This document shows, piece by piece, positions 1 through 13,317 of a stretch of DNA of 64,000 nucleotides (position 1 is the first letter of the stretch; every line of letters begins with the position of its first letter). The notes beneath the pieces are model-generated. The model was given only the letters and a program-made list of their open reading frames with translations, ran no database searches and had not been told where the DNA came from. Source of the stretch: Homarus americanus (Eukaryota > Arthropoda > Malacostraca > Decapoda > Nephropidae); the NCBI RefSeq assembly GCF_018991925.1, contig NW_024756914.1, positions 10,913,303 through 10,977,302 of the forward strand, given 5' to 3'. The position numbers and the translations under genes were made by a program.

Positions 1-327
1 ATGTCTGCATGGAAATGCTGGGCGAGCCGGCGGCAAGGAAAGTGGCTCAGGTGCCACTTTCACATGACACTATAGCTCGACGAATTCACGATCTGGCTCA
101 CGATATGGAAGATCAGCTCATAGGGGTTAAATTAGCAAAGTACTTTTCTTTACAGCTTGATGAATGTACAGACGTTGATAATGTGGCAATTCTGTTGGTG
201 TATGTGGGCTTTGAACATGAGGGTGAGTTGAAGGAAGAGTTTTTTCTCTGCTTCACTACCAACAAAAACAACTAGTTCTGAAGTGTTCAAGACTGTGAGC
301 GACTACATCGTTAACAAATGTAATTTT

Positions 328-1170
<843 letters not shown>

Positions 1171-2753
1171 GGGTTGGATTTCAAGTCTTGTGAAGAAAAA
1201 TGTTCTGATGGCGCTGCCACATTGATGGGACGGCATTCGGGAGTGGTTACCCAGATCAAGGTGCTTGCCCCAGAATGCAAGTCGACGCATTGCTTCCTTC
1301 ACCAAGAGTGTCTTGCAACAAAGAAAATGTCAACAGATCTAAACAGTGTGCTCAGCGAGGTTGTAAAAGTTGTGAACCACGTTAAGGCAAATGCTTTAAA
1401 TTCGAGACTATTCAGTGCATTATGTGATGATATGGGAGCTGATAATAAACAGCTCCTATTGCATGCCGATGTACGTTGGTTATCAAGAGTGTTTGAGCTA
1501 CGAAATGATCTTGCCGAGTTTCTTCGGGACAAACAACGAAATTGGTCACAATTGTTCCGAGATGTGGATTGGCTAGCCAAGCTGGCTTATTTGGCTGATA
1601 TCTTTGCCATCTTTAATGATCTCAACACCTCCATGCAGGTAAGGATGGCTTCGTGTTTTTCAATGGCAGACAAGATCGACGGACAAGAGCCAGAAGCACG
1701 GAAGAGTCGAGTGTCAAGAGATCGTTATAACACGTTTCACCATTTAGCGGCAGTCATCGCTGATGCAGGCGAAGATCTTAATGTTACATCTCTACGAATT
1801 GTCATCGGAGAACACTTGACGAATTTGGCAGAACGTTTTCGGCATTACTCTCCAGCAGAAGAAGATCCACGGAAAGGGAATGGACGGATCCGAAATCCGT
1901 TTATGCCATTGAGAGACGACTTAAGTGTCACTATGGAGGATAAATTGTCAGAGCCGGCTGCTGACGAAGGATTGAAGATGAGTTTCTAAACACAACATCA
2001 CTCGGTTCCTTTTGGATAAAAGTGAGAGCAGAATATCCCGAGCTTACTGAAATTGCTCTGAAAACTCTTCTCCCATTTCCTTCAACATACCTCTGTGACA
2101 CTGGCTTCTCAACCATGAGTGTCATTAAGACTAAGTACAGGAATAGTATGGATATTCATTCTCCATTGCTCGTAGCACTGTCCTCAACTGAACCATGACT
2201 GTATAAGCTGACAAAGAAGAAGCAGCTCACCTTTCACATAAGTAAAGGTTAAGGTTTTAACATGACCATTATTGTGTCAATAAAATAATCATCAATTTAC
2301 TATTTTAGTATTTTCAAAATTGTTATGTCTTCAATTTAATGTTGCCTATTCCTTTCAATCTTTGTTTTAACGTCTTTATGCATTGGGGTTTAAAATAACT
2401 AAAATATAAAAAAAAATTTAACCTACTTTATTCATAATACTTTTCATTTTATTACTTATATATACATATGTTTATAATATCTTTGTTAGAAGGCTTTGCT
2501 AATTTGATTTTGTAATATTTTTTTTATTTATATTGTAATATTGTATTACTTGTTTACAAAAAAAAAAAAAGTGTCAACTTTTATTATATTCATTATATTT
2601 TTCCCGTATAAGTTAACATTACTAAGAATGTTCAAATAATATTTTCTCGGATCGTAAACAAATGTTAATATGGCACAAATGTGGTACCGGTCCCTGGCAC
2701 ATTGGGGAAAAAAACCTGCCAGTCCTCCACATGAGATAGTTTGAGAAGCACTG

Positions 2754-3202
2754 GTCTACAAGACAGTACCAGTCAACTACAGACATATATGTAAAAATTT
2801 TAGGTGGTTTGTCGTATCAGATTTATTTATATTTTTTTTTACGGGGAATAGGCCACCTGGGTGTAGTATCTTGCGTTATTTAATGGGAGAATGACAAGTC
2901 ACATGGTTGGTCTGGCTGGGGCGTTTATTCTCTGTTGTTGGTTACAACGAGCTTAACACATTTTGTGTTTACACAAGCCTGAACACTTTCTGACTTTGGT
3001 AAGAAGTAACATAATATATAATGTATATATAATCAATAAAGGCAGCATATAAACATACATATATATAACACTGGGCACAGGTTGTCGACGCAGATCAAGC
3101 TTGGGGGGCAAAAAAATAACAGAAAAAAAAAATTAAAAATAGAAAAGAAAAAGGTTATACAGTATTAATCTACACCACGAAGATGCCGGAAAAACCAGTG
3201 TT
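2754..3202. other. Non-coding AT-rich spacer
   Basis: AT-rich sequence between two transposon relics, with TATA-type runs near 3015-3065 and a poly-A stretch near 3120-3140. No gene seen. The 3' end (about 3070-3200) probably belongs to the untranslated tail of the minus-strand retrotransposon that follows. Confidence 0.6.
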
Positions 3203-3573
3203 TTAAAGTGAGACAGATTGTATGAGTATGGAAACACAGAAGAAGGCAGAGCATTCCACAGTGTGAGGAAAGAAGGAGGTACTATAACGGGTTATTCCCG
3301 TGTGACCGACATCCACAGAGAAACGGTGGGCAAGACGTGTGTTACGAGCCCACGGCCTTGCCGGCGGTACACAGGATGCCAAATCCACCGAACATTGCCC
3401 GTTAAAGTACCTGTAAAAGAGAGAGAGTGAAGCAACATTGCGGCAAAGAGAAAGGGAAGAAAGATTATCAACTAAAGGAGGAGAGTTAATAAGACGAAAT
3501 GCCTTTGATTCCACCCTATCTAACAGTTGAAGAGCCACCCCGGATATGAGAGCAGTACTCCAAGTTAGGACGA
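3203..3573 (-). pseudogene. Non-LTR retrotransposon ORF2 C-terminus, 5'-truncated
   Basis: Read on the minus strand, 3573-3203 gives the conserved end of a Jockey/CR1-type reverse transcriptase polyprotein: LEYCSHIRGGSS, then after a one-base shift LLDRVESKAFRLINSPPL, then NVASLSLFYRYFNGQCS, a Pro/Arg segment, and a short SFFPHT motif. These are family landmarks downstream of the reverse transcriptase core. The core and the endonuclease are absent, so this is a typical 5'-truncated copy. The frameshift near 3530 and a degraded end show it is dead. Confidence 0.8.
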
Positions 3574-5739
3574 GTGAATCCCACTATAGCTAGTGGTTAT
3601 TTTTTCCATAGGGGTCATGGAGATGCTTCTCCTTCAACAATTGTGGACAAAATTAGTATTTTGTTTAGTTAAGTTAAAAATGGGGAAGATTAATTCACTG
3701 TAGTTTACATATTATATTGCTCCTTATATGGTAAATAAAGGCCATGTATTTATATGCTGTACAATAATCCTTCTCCCCTGACAAATAAAGCTTGGCTGTG
3801 AAGAAAGTAGTTCTTACGGCTGCTGACACAGTGAGCAATCCTAATGGATTTAAGGAGATCCACTTAGAATATTTTCTATTCCATTGTTCCAGATGTTACA
3901 TATGGTCTCTTAGTTGATTCAAATAGGTTTGACCAGTCAGTCAGTGCAATTTCAGTATGGATGACTTATGAAGGAAGATCCTTTATTCTCGACTAACTCT
4001 GAGGTGCTGTGTGTCACACTGTTTACCTCCAGGCCTTCAGTACCCAGGAGACACTGGTTGGATTATAAGTTATTGTGTTCCTTCATCAGGTGTCTCACAG
4101 CCAAGTTCTTTCTGAGTATTTCAAAGATTTCAGACCTTGTGTTCACTTAAGTGCATTTATGCTTTTCTCCCAACCTCTTACCACTCTTTTGCAACACTTT
4201 AGGCGTGGTGAAATGTTTATAAGGCACGGAAGTTATGTAAAAATGATGCAGTAATACGCAGATTGTGTACTGTACACCCGGGCATAAGCGGAGAGAAACT
4301 ATTGGTGATGCAGGGGAGACGAGGGTGAGGGATAACGTGGCAGCCAATAACAACCTTTGTTTTACACGGCTGGCCAATAGGAATGTGCGTAAGTGTTTGA
4401 GGGAGGAGAATGATGTCTAGTGCACATCCTGGCAGTGTCGTGTAAATAACTCTGTGTGGCCGGCACACGGGTTCCGGAAATTGTTTCGCTAAAATGGGAT
4501 ATTGGAGACAGATTTTTTTTCCCAGACTCCATCTCCAATCCAGTTACGAGAATGCTATTATTGATAGGGATTACTGTAGAGTTTAAGGTTAGTCATCATA
4601 GTTATGTTAAACTAGAAGTTGCAGTTCGTATATGTAGTTGAGATACTCCGGGTTCTTGTAACTGCAGAATCTGGCATATTTGTACACGTACTTTTCCCAT
4701 AAGGATACAGTATGTACTAAAATTATTGTGGAACGATTCTGGGGTGCATGTAAAATCCTGCCAGATGAGTTACAGTATTTACAAACAGCTAGAGAGAAAC
4801 AGCAAGAGGCTCTTTTACTGTACTGTTTTTTTCATAACGTAAATGTCACACGAAGCCCGTATAAATTATTTATGTATTAATTGACAAATATAAAAATATC
4901 ATAACTACTGTATGAAATGAAACAGGAGGACATGATCACGTACAGTCACTGTCAAAAAGTAATCATCCACTCCTGCACCTGGCCGGGTCCTTTGGGGTGG
5001 AGGAATGGTCGACTTGGGGGAGGTGTACGAGGGTGGTACTGTATGTGATGCAAAGTGGATTAAAGAAAACAGAGAAATTCATGAAAGAATGAGCGATGGA
5101 TGGATGTACAGGTAAGTTTTTTTTCACTATACTATACAGTACAGTACTGTACACTATTATTTTTAGGTGTAGTTATGAGAGGAATAAAATTTTGAGCAAC
5201 ATTACAGTTGGAAATATTGAAGAAGAAAACATTGACATGACAATATTGCTGCTATTTTGTTGTTAATATGGAGCAATTTGAAGCAACACGACCACTCTGT
5301 TTACACGAGCCAGTGAGTCAGGGGCCCTTGAAGGTTGTTGTCTTGAAAATGGTTCTTTGAATTACAGCTGCCGCTTATATTATAATTGATAAACAACCCG
5401 GGGAGAAGAGACGGGTGTGTGTGTTAGACCATACCTGGTGATCTTCTGATGCAGCTCAGTGTGGAGAGTTATAAATATATTAATTCAAATTTTTTACAAG
5501 AAAATCTAAGGATGATTTTGAGGTGATTTGTGATATCATTGGTCTCAAAATACAGGAAATGGTTACAAATAAGAGAGCATTAATTCCTGTGAAAACTAAA
5601 CTAGCCATCACATGAAGATTTCTTTACACTGGAGAGTCTTATAAAAGTATCAAGCTCTAGTATTGGTTTCATGATACGTATTAGTTAAAGGAATAAAAGA
5701 GTACATGAAGGTGTTGGCCATGATGTGAGGAAGAAATGT
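3574..5739. other. Single-copy DNA without a recognised gene
   Basis: Unremarkable intergenic or intronic DNA. Short open frames (for example 3968-4150 and 4680-4880) have no recognisable domain and no gene-like context. There is a small cluster of CAGTA/TACTG pentamers at 5134-5150, related to the large arrays further on. Confidence 0.6.

Positions 5740-5800
<61 letters not shown>
5740..5800. repeat. (CA)n microsatellite
   Basis: About 30 uninterrupted CA units. Confidence 0.98.
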
Positions 5801-5802
<2 letters not shown>

Positions 5803-5890
5803 CTCCAGTGCAGACTAATGACAACTGACACCCGACCTGCTCGAACCACATGTCAACGCGCGTTTCCTTTCTGAATTATGGTTGACAATA

Positions 5891-6374
5891 CAGTAAGTCC
5901 TCAATTAAAGTCGTGGTTCCGTTCCTGAAAACAGCGACGTTAATGGAAGCAATTTTCCCCATAAAAAAAAACAGATAAAATACAGGAGTTACATCCCCAG
6001 CCTCCCTTTGACCCGTGAAGTACATTACATATACAGAAAATCAATGGGATTTTTATAGAAAATAGTTTATATTATACATCCAAAAAGATAAATAAACTAA
6101 ATCATTTTGTATTGTACTCACTGATGGGTGGAGGTGGAGCGAGTGTGTGGAGGGTAGTGGAGAGGAGGAGGGTGGTGGGGAGTCACTGAGACCAGGAGGG
6201 TGGCTCCTCCTCCTGCTCTGACTGGGTGAAAGAGGGTGATGTGCCGTACAAAGTAGTCCGTGACTACGCTGTACCGAATCGGTCGGGACGTTATCTGAAT
6301 CTTGGGTATCTAAAGAGTAGCGACGTTATAACAAAACCACGTTGTCGGGGGCAACTTTAAACGAGGATTTACCG
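5891..6374. mobile_element. Tigger/pogo-like MITE 1 (484 bp)
   Basis: The left end begins CAGTAAGTCCTCAATTAAAG just after a TA. The right end (aactttaaacgaggatttaccg) is its imperfect inverted repeat. CAGT(N)CC(C)TC termini at TA targets are characteristic of Tc1/mariner Tigger/pogo elements. Similar sub-terminal sequence (gcgacgtta) is found near both ends. No transposase remains. The right TA is mutated, so this copy is older than the neighbouring ones. Confidence 0.65.
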
Positions 6375-6634
6375 TTGTGACCAAAAAGTATAGATACTTC
6401 CTCGATGTGGTTCATCTATGGCCGGCAATATTGAGTTTTGAGGTTTACGAGCTTGAAAGAGTAGGTAATAGACGAGGAGCCTTATTTAATGATTACTGTA
6501 TTACAATATGTCATTTATTTCCTTATTTATCATTTTTGAGGTTGTTGTTCAGGTTTTATTCAACAGCAATTAAATGTTTATAATAACATTTATATGAAGA
6601 GAACTATTGAATACTGGGGTGGAAATCACATCTA

Positions 6635-7481
6635 CAGTGACCCCTTGGTTAACGAACTCAATCCGTTCCAGCAGGTTGTTCGTTAACCGAAAAGTTCGTT
6701 AACCGAAACCATTGTTTCAATGGGTTTTTGGGTAATTGGTTCCAGCTCACCGAAAATTTCCTAAATTCAACAAAAATGGTAGAAAAGTTCACTTACTTTG
6801 AGGTGTGTATGTAGAAAGCTCCTGGATGATGATGATGGGAATTAGAATGGGGGTGGAGGAGAAGGAAGAAGAGAAGGCATTGGGGTGGAAGAGAAGTCAC
6901 CCCATGGCACCATTTCACCCATAAAATTTTAGTTCTCTTGGTGTAATTCAAGATTATTTTCTTTAAATCAACACTGCACTGCATTATATATTGTCAATAT
7001 GTAAAATATATTTCAAAATGACCAATAATTTGCTTGGAAACACAGAAAAAAAGCGTTTAGTTGAAGAGAGTCTCAAGCAAGATGTTACCTCCAGTGAAAA
7101 CAGAGAGACTAACGCCTGTTTGCTGTGTTAAGAGGCTGGATGCCGCGCATTAAACTAGTCACTTTACCTTCAATTATGTTCAATAATTGTTAAAATGACT
7201 AAAAAATTGAATATTAAACTTTTAAAATTATTGAATAGTATAAACTTCTTGATATTTACTAAAATAGTAAGGAATTTAAGCCCTAGAACTGATTAATGTA
7301 TTGGCGGACTGATACTAAAGCTGGTTGCCCGGTCAGTGCGAGCAAAAACATGTTGAGGTCGGTTCGTAAGAAATTCGTTAACCGAATTTTTGTTCGTTAA
7401 CCGAATTGAAGATCCATATGGAAGGCAGTTCGTTAACCGAAATTTCGTTAACCGAGGCGTTCGTTAAACGAGGGGTCACTG
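6635..7481. mobile_element. Tigger/pogo-like MITE 2 (847 bp)
   Basis: The element is bounded by TA on both sides (6633-6634 and 7482-7483). The left end reads CAGTGACCCCTTGGTTAACG and the right end, reverse-complemented, CAGTGACCCCTCGTTTAACG. Multiple copies of ttcgttaaccgaa occur inside both ends, giving clustered sub-terminal inverted repeats. The interior carries no transposase but is homologous to the element at 9781-10596 (shared stretches around a tttgaggtgtgtatgtagaa segment and an aaatcaacactgcactgcat segment). Confidence 0.8.
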
Positions 7482-7483
7482 TA

Positions 7484-8992
7484 TTTGTAATATTTACCAA
7501 CACAGAGTCTTCATAGCCCGTCCACTGTCCTCCTCATCTGTCAGTCGTTGTCTCCCTGCCCTAAAATTATATCAGCTACTGTAAATGAATTAAGAGTTCA
7601 GATATGTTTTGTTTACCATATTTCTCGCCTCATAAGATGCATTTTTTCCTGATAAATGTCCCCAAGTCTCCCTGTGTCTCAACTCCAGAAGAGGAGTTTA
7701 TCAGCCTCACCAGCTCCAGACATGTACACTACTGTAATAGGCCTACAGTCACCATCCTCATGTAATAAATATATCCCAGGATTAAGAATACTCTACCAGA
7801 TTTATTACTATAGTTTATTGATGGTAACCAGTAGGAAGCTTCCCGGGTTTACCATTAATCCAAGTTTACCGTAGACATCCTGAGCCGTGTGTTGTGTTTA
7901 TGGTGCCTCGCCCACGCATATGTGATGTATATAAAAATATAATTATACCAATTTTTTTAAATTTACGTAATGTTGATAAATAATACAAACACACGTTTGA
8001 CATTAGGTCCGTACAGTGATAGTATTAACTGTGGTAGTGACGATGCAAAGACAATACCTCTGACACGTCAGGTGATCTGGTACACGGGATGTAAACATTC
8101 CCTGTGCTGGACAGTTGTTAGTGAACATGCCCGGTACTGATTTGTGAATGTTTTCCAAGGGGCATATTTTCTGGAAATTCCAAGAAAATTTTTCCGGTGC
8201 CCAGAAAATTCTAGGATTAGGGATTTTTCCGGCTTTGAGAGAGTCGTCTCTAATTGGCAGAAGTGCTCTGCACCAATTGTTCTGGTGAATGGAGATATAT
8301 CCTTTTGTATTAAATTGGTAAATTTTATTAATAATACCAACAGATGTTTGATAATAATAGGTCCATAAAATGATGGTGAGCTGTGGTAGTGAGACATATT
8401 ATACTTGACTTTGTCAGTACAGTACAGTACAGTAGGCTGTTAAATCCACAAAAATTCTTTCTCTAAATGCACTCGGTACCTCGCTAATTATAGGAAGCTT
8501 GTAGAGTCTTATGAGTCGGGAAATATGGTACATTCCATACCTGTACTATAAACTGTAAAGAGCATGGGTGTGGGAAGGAAGCTGTGTACTGTATTGAGCC
8601 AGTGACTGGCCAGCCACACTCTTCCCCCCTGTGTGATGTCATAGCATACAGGCAGCAGCCACACACCTCTCTTGAGTCAGCTTGGTGACTGCCAGGGTAA
8701 ACAATGTTGCTTGTATACTGTACCAGTAAATGTGAGGAATAAATAAAAATACTACTACATAAAATAAAATAAAATATAATGTACAGTATTGGCATGTGGT
8801 AATTATTTCATGGGATATGAGACAACAGCTGAGAGATCCCCACGCTTATCCTTGCCCCCCCCCCTGCTGCCGACCATGTAACAACTGTTTTTGACCTTAT
8901 GATAATTATTAAAATGAAAACAATTATCACTCTGTATTAACGATTGTGTGTGCACATAAAAGAGTAAAAGAAAACGAAGAAAATTTCAAATA
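7484..8992. other. Single-copy DNA without a recognised gene
   Basis: No convincing coding region. A short CAGTA tandem (about 4-5 units, 8414-8440) matches the pentamer of the large satellites. Confidence 0.6.
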
Positions 8993-9611
8993 CAGTGAAC
9001 CCTCACTTTACGCGGTCAATTGAACCCACGGCGGCCCGCGTAAAGTGAGAAACGCGTAAAGTGAACAACATAACATATGGTATTAATTGAAATAGAGACC
9101 GGGCCGACCCCCAAACTCCACTTTTTCAGACACAATACCTACGTTGTAGTAAAAATAACTTCTTAATTTTATGATGGTATGCAATTAATAATTAAGAGAA
9201 ATATCAATAATATTAGGTTTTTTAACACTTACATTAGTAGAAAAGATGGCTGGGCACACGGGGATGGGGGGTTGGTTCCGAGGCAGAGGGCAGATTATTG
9301 GCCCTCACCTGTATCACTTGTATCACTATCCACCACAGAGGCTTGCAGGGCCTCTTTGTCAAACCCCTCAAAGTCCATATAAGTCCATATCCTCACTATC
9401 ATTATCACTGACTTGGGCCGGCTGTGGTGGGTGGCGGGTGAAGAACTCGGTAATGTTTTGATGACTGGGCGACCTTGTGCGCACCCTGCTCGCGCCACTC
9501 TCCGCGTAAAAGGGTACACACACCGCGGAAAGTGAGCATTCCGGTTTTGGCAGGGTACCGCGTAAACGTGGAAACGCGTAAAGTGGGACCGCGTAAAGCG
9601 AGGGTTGACTG
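8993..9611. mobile_element. Tigger/pogo-like MITE 3 (619 bp)
   Basis: TA duplications flank it (8991-8992 and 9612-9613). The left end reads CAGTGAACCCTCACTTTACG and the right end, reverse-complemented, CAGTCAACCCTCGCTTTACG. Extra sub-terminal copies of gcgtaaagtg are near both ends. No transposase domain is seen. The sub-terminal motif (cgcgtaaagtg) differs from that of MITEs 2 and 4 (cgttaaccga), so this is another subfamily. Confidence 0.8.
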
Positions 9612-9780
9612 TATCTACAATACTCGAAGTTACAAGTTGAGCAATAACATACAACATGCCTTGACAATTCTCAGACCTTGTTTATTCACGGATGACACCC
9701 TGGAGGTACCCAAGACTGTCTAAGGGGAGTTTTAAAGTTGCTGGCATTTGTTCTGGAGAAAGTAACTTTGTTTACCTGTA

Positions 9781-10596
9781 CAGTGGTCCCTCGGTTAACG
9801 AACACAATTCATTCCAGAAGGTTGTTCATTAACCGAAAATTTTGTTAACCGTAACCATTGTTTCAATGGGATTTTGGGTAATTGGTTCCAGCTCACCGAA
9901 AATTACATACAAATTATAAATAAATGCAGTAAAGTACACTTACTTTGAGGTGTGTATGTAGAAGGCTCCTGGTTGATAATGGGAATTAGAAGTGGGGGTG
10001 GAGGAGAAGGGAGAAGAGAAGGAAGTGGGGGTGGAAGAGAAATCACCCCGTGCTTCATGCCGTCATTTCACCCATAAAATTTTAGTTCTCTTGGTGTAAT
10101 TCAAGATTATTTTCTTTAAATCAACACTGCACTGCATTATATATTGTCAATATGTAAAATAAATTTCAGAATGACCAATAATTGTTTTGTAAAAACGTAA
10201 AAATAGTTTATGTTCAAGAGAGCCACAAGCAAGATGTTACCTCTACTGAACAGAGATACAAACTGAAGCCTGTTTAGTGAGTCGAGTGGCTGTTTGGCGC
10301 TCTAAAAACTAGTTTCTTGTACTTCAATTATGTTAAATAATTGTTAAAATGACTAAAAATTTTAATACAAAACTTGGAAAATTATTGAATAGTACAACCT
10401 TCTTGATATTGATATTTACTCAAATAGGAATGAATTTAAGCCCTAGAACCGATTACTGTCTTGGCGGACTAATATTCTAGCTGGTGAGCAAGTGAAAACA
10501 TGTTGAGAGGAATTCGCAAGGAATTTGTTAACCGAATTGAATATTCTTATGGAAGGTAATTCATTAACCGAAATTTCGTTAACCGAGGGACCACTT
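9781..10596. mobile_element. Tigger/pogo-like MITE 4 (about 816 bp)
   Basis: It starts after TA with CAGTGGTCCCTCGGTTAACG and ends with the complementary gttaaccgagggaccact. The last base and the right TA have changed. The interior matches the 6635-7481 element over most of its length, so both are copies of one non-autonomous family. Confidence 0.8.
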
Positions 10597-11260
10597 CTCC
10601 CAGGAAGTTTTTTAAATGTGACCAATATCATGGACATTTTTACTATAAAAACACCTGAGTACAATAGAGTACAATACTGCATTAAAGAAAACGTTTTGGA
10701 ATTTTGTGATATAAAGGGGGTCCGGATCCCCTAGGAGCCCCACCCCCCTGGAGCTGCCCCAGTCATATAGCTACCTTGGTGCAGCAGAACTGGAAGATCA
10801 GAACAATAATTATTGAACCCTAACAACTAAGATGATACAGTCACCCAAATAAATGATGTCATTATTTGCAGAAAGTTTCAGTTGTACAGTGTCTGGTAAC
10901 TCCCAAACTTACTTTATTTGACTTTTATTTTTTTAGGTACAGTAGAAGGCAATTTTGTGAAATACAATACAGAATTATACTTTAAAACCAGAAATTAATA
11001 ATAAATAATAAAACAGTTTTTCATAAGAATATTGTAAGAACAGATCATAAGTATAGTACTGTATATGTTAAAATATTTGTATAATTTCAAACAAAATAAT
11101 AACACACCAGATTATTGCTCGGGAACATTCAGGAATAATTTATGGGCAGATCAGAATGAATAACTATACTGTACATTAATTGTGATAAGTTGAAATGAGT
11201 AGCTGAGTAGCTATTGAATAAAAGTTATGAATTAAAATATTCATACTCACCATGTTTATA
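10597..11260. other. Single-copy AT-rich DNA
   Basis: No gene seen. It leads directly into the pentanucleotide array. Confidence 0.6.
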
Positions 11261-13302
11261 CTGTACTATACTGTACTGTACTATACTGTAGTGTACTGTA
11301 CTGTACTGTACTATACTATACTGTACTGTATTATACTGTACTGTACTATGCTGTACTGTACTGTACTATACTGTATTATACTGTATTATACTGTACTGTA
11401 CTATACTGTACTATACTGTACTATACTATACTGTACTATGCTGTACTGTACTGTATGTACTGTACTGTACTATACTGTACTATACTGTACTGTACTGTAC
11501 TGTACTATACTATACTGTACTGTACTATACTGTACTGTACTATACTGTACTGTACTATGCTGTACTGTACTGTACTGTACTATACTGTATTATACTGTAT
11601 TATACTGTACTGTACTATACTGTACTATACTGTACTATACTATACTGTACTATGCTGTACTGTACTGTATGTACTGTACTGTACTATACTGTGCTGCTGT
11701 GCTATGCCTGTGCTGTACTGTGCCCCTTACAGTGCTGTACTATGCTATGTGATACTCTGTACTGTGCTGTGCTATGCTATACTATGCTGTGCTGCTGTGC
11801 TGTGCTGTACTATACTGTGCTGTACTATACATACTATGCTGTGCTGTGCTGTGCTATGCTAATACTGTACTATGCTGTGTTGTGCTATGCTGTACTGTGC
11901 TATACTATACTGTATTATACTGTGCTGTGCTATGCTGTGCTATGCTGGCCTTTATGCTGTGCTGTGCTGTGCTATGCTGCTGTGCTGTGCTATGCTGTGC
12001 TGTCACTGTGCTGTGCTGTGCTATGCTGTGCTGTGCTGTGATGCTATTATGCTGTGCTGTGCTATGTGTGCTGTGCTATGCTGTGTGTGCTAGGCTGTGC
12101 TGTGCTATGCTATGCTGTGATATGCTGTGCTGTGCTATGCTGTGCTGTGCTATGCTTGTGCTGTGCTGTGCTATGCTATGCCCCTATGCTGTGCTGTGCT
12201 GTGCTATGCATGCTGTGCTACATGCTGTTGCTGTGCTGTGCTATGCTGTGATATGCTGTGTTATGCTGTGCTGTGCTATTCTGTGCTATGCTACTGTGCT
12301 ATGCTATGCTGTGCTATGCCTTTAACTTGTGCTGTGCTGTGTGTGCTGCTGTACTATGCTGTACTATACTATGCTGTGTTATATATGCTGTGCTTTTATT
12401 GCTGTATGTGCATGCTATGCTAATGCTATGCTATGCTGTGCTGTGCTATGCTGCTGCTGTGCTGTGCTATGCTGTGTTATGCCTTGTTATACTGTGCTGT
12501 GCCTATGCTGTGCTATGCTGTGCTTCTATGCTATGTGTACTATGCTAGTAACATGCTGTGCTGTGTGTGCCTGTGCTGTGCTATGCTGTTGCTATGCTAT
12601 GCTGTGCTATGCTGTGTGTGCTGGCTATGCTGTGCTATGCTGTGCTATGCTATGCTGTGCTATGCTATGCTGTGCTGTTGCTATGCTGTGTTGCTGTGCT
12701 GTGCCTGTCTGCTGTACTATGCTGTGCTATGCTATGCTGTGCTGTGCTGTGCTATGCTGTGCTATGCTATGCTGTGCTGTGCCTGTGTGTGCTGTGCTGT
12801 GCTGTGCTGTGATATGCTGTGTGCTGTGCTGTGCTATGCTGTGCTATACTATGCTGTGTTATGCTATGCTGTGCTGTACTGTGTGCTGTACTGTGCATAC
12901 TGTGCTATGCTGTACTATGCTATGCTGTGCTATCTCCCCATGCTGTGCTGTACTATGCTGTGCTATGCTATGCTGTGCTATGCTATGCTGTGCACAATAC
13001 TATGCTGTACTATATGCTGTACTATACTATGCTGTGCTATGCTATGCTGCTGTGCTATGCTGTACTATGCTGTGTACTATGCATGCTATGCTATGTATGT
13101 ACTGTATGTGCTGCATACTGTGCTATGCTGTACTATACTATACTGTACTATACTATGTGCTGTGCTATACTATGCTATACTGTACTATGCTGTGCTATAC
13201 TATGCTGTGCTGTGCACATGCTATACTATGCTGTATATATATGTACTATACTATGCTGTGCTATGCTGTACTATACTATACTATACTATACTATACTATA
13301 TC
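11261..13302. repeat. Pentanucleotide satellite CTRTR (about 2.0 kb)
   Basis: The array is built almost wholly of five-base units CTGTA, CTATA, CTGTG and CTATG, with occasional indels. Units differ mainly by A/G at positions 3 and 5. The left part (11.26-11.69 kb) is nearly all CTGTA/CTATA, the middle (11.7-12.9 kb) mostly CTGTG/CTATG, and the right end (13.1-13.3 kb) returns to CTATA. The units contain no stop codon in any forward frame, which explains the long forward Leu-Cys-Tyr open frames. These are not genes. Confidence 0.97.
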
Positions 13303-13317
13303 ATATCTCTTTGCAAT

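Noticed and set aside
4680..4880. Possible transposase fragment (CTKIIVERFWGACK)
   Set aside because: The Val-Glu-Arg-x-x-Gly pattern is vaguely like a DDE transposase segment, but there is no further motif, inverted repeat or flanking support.
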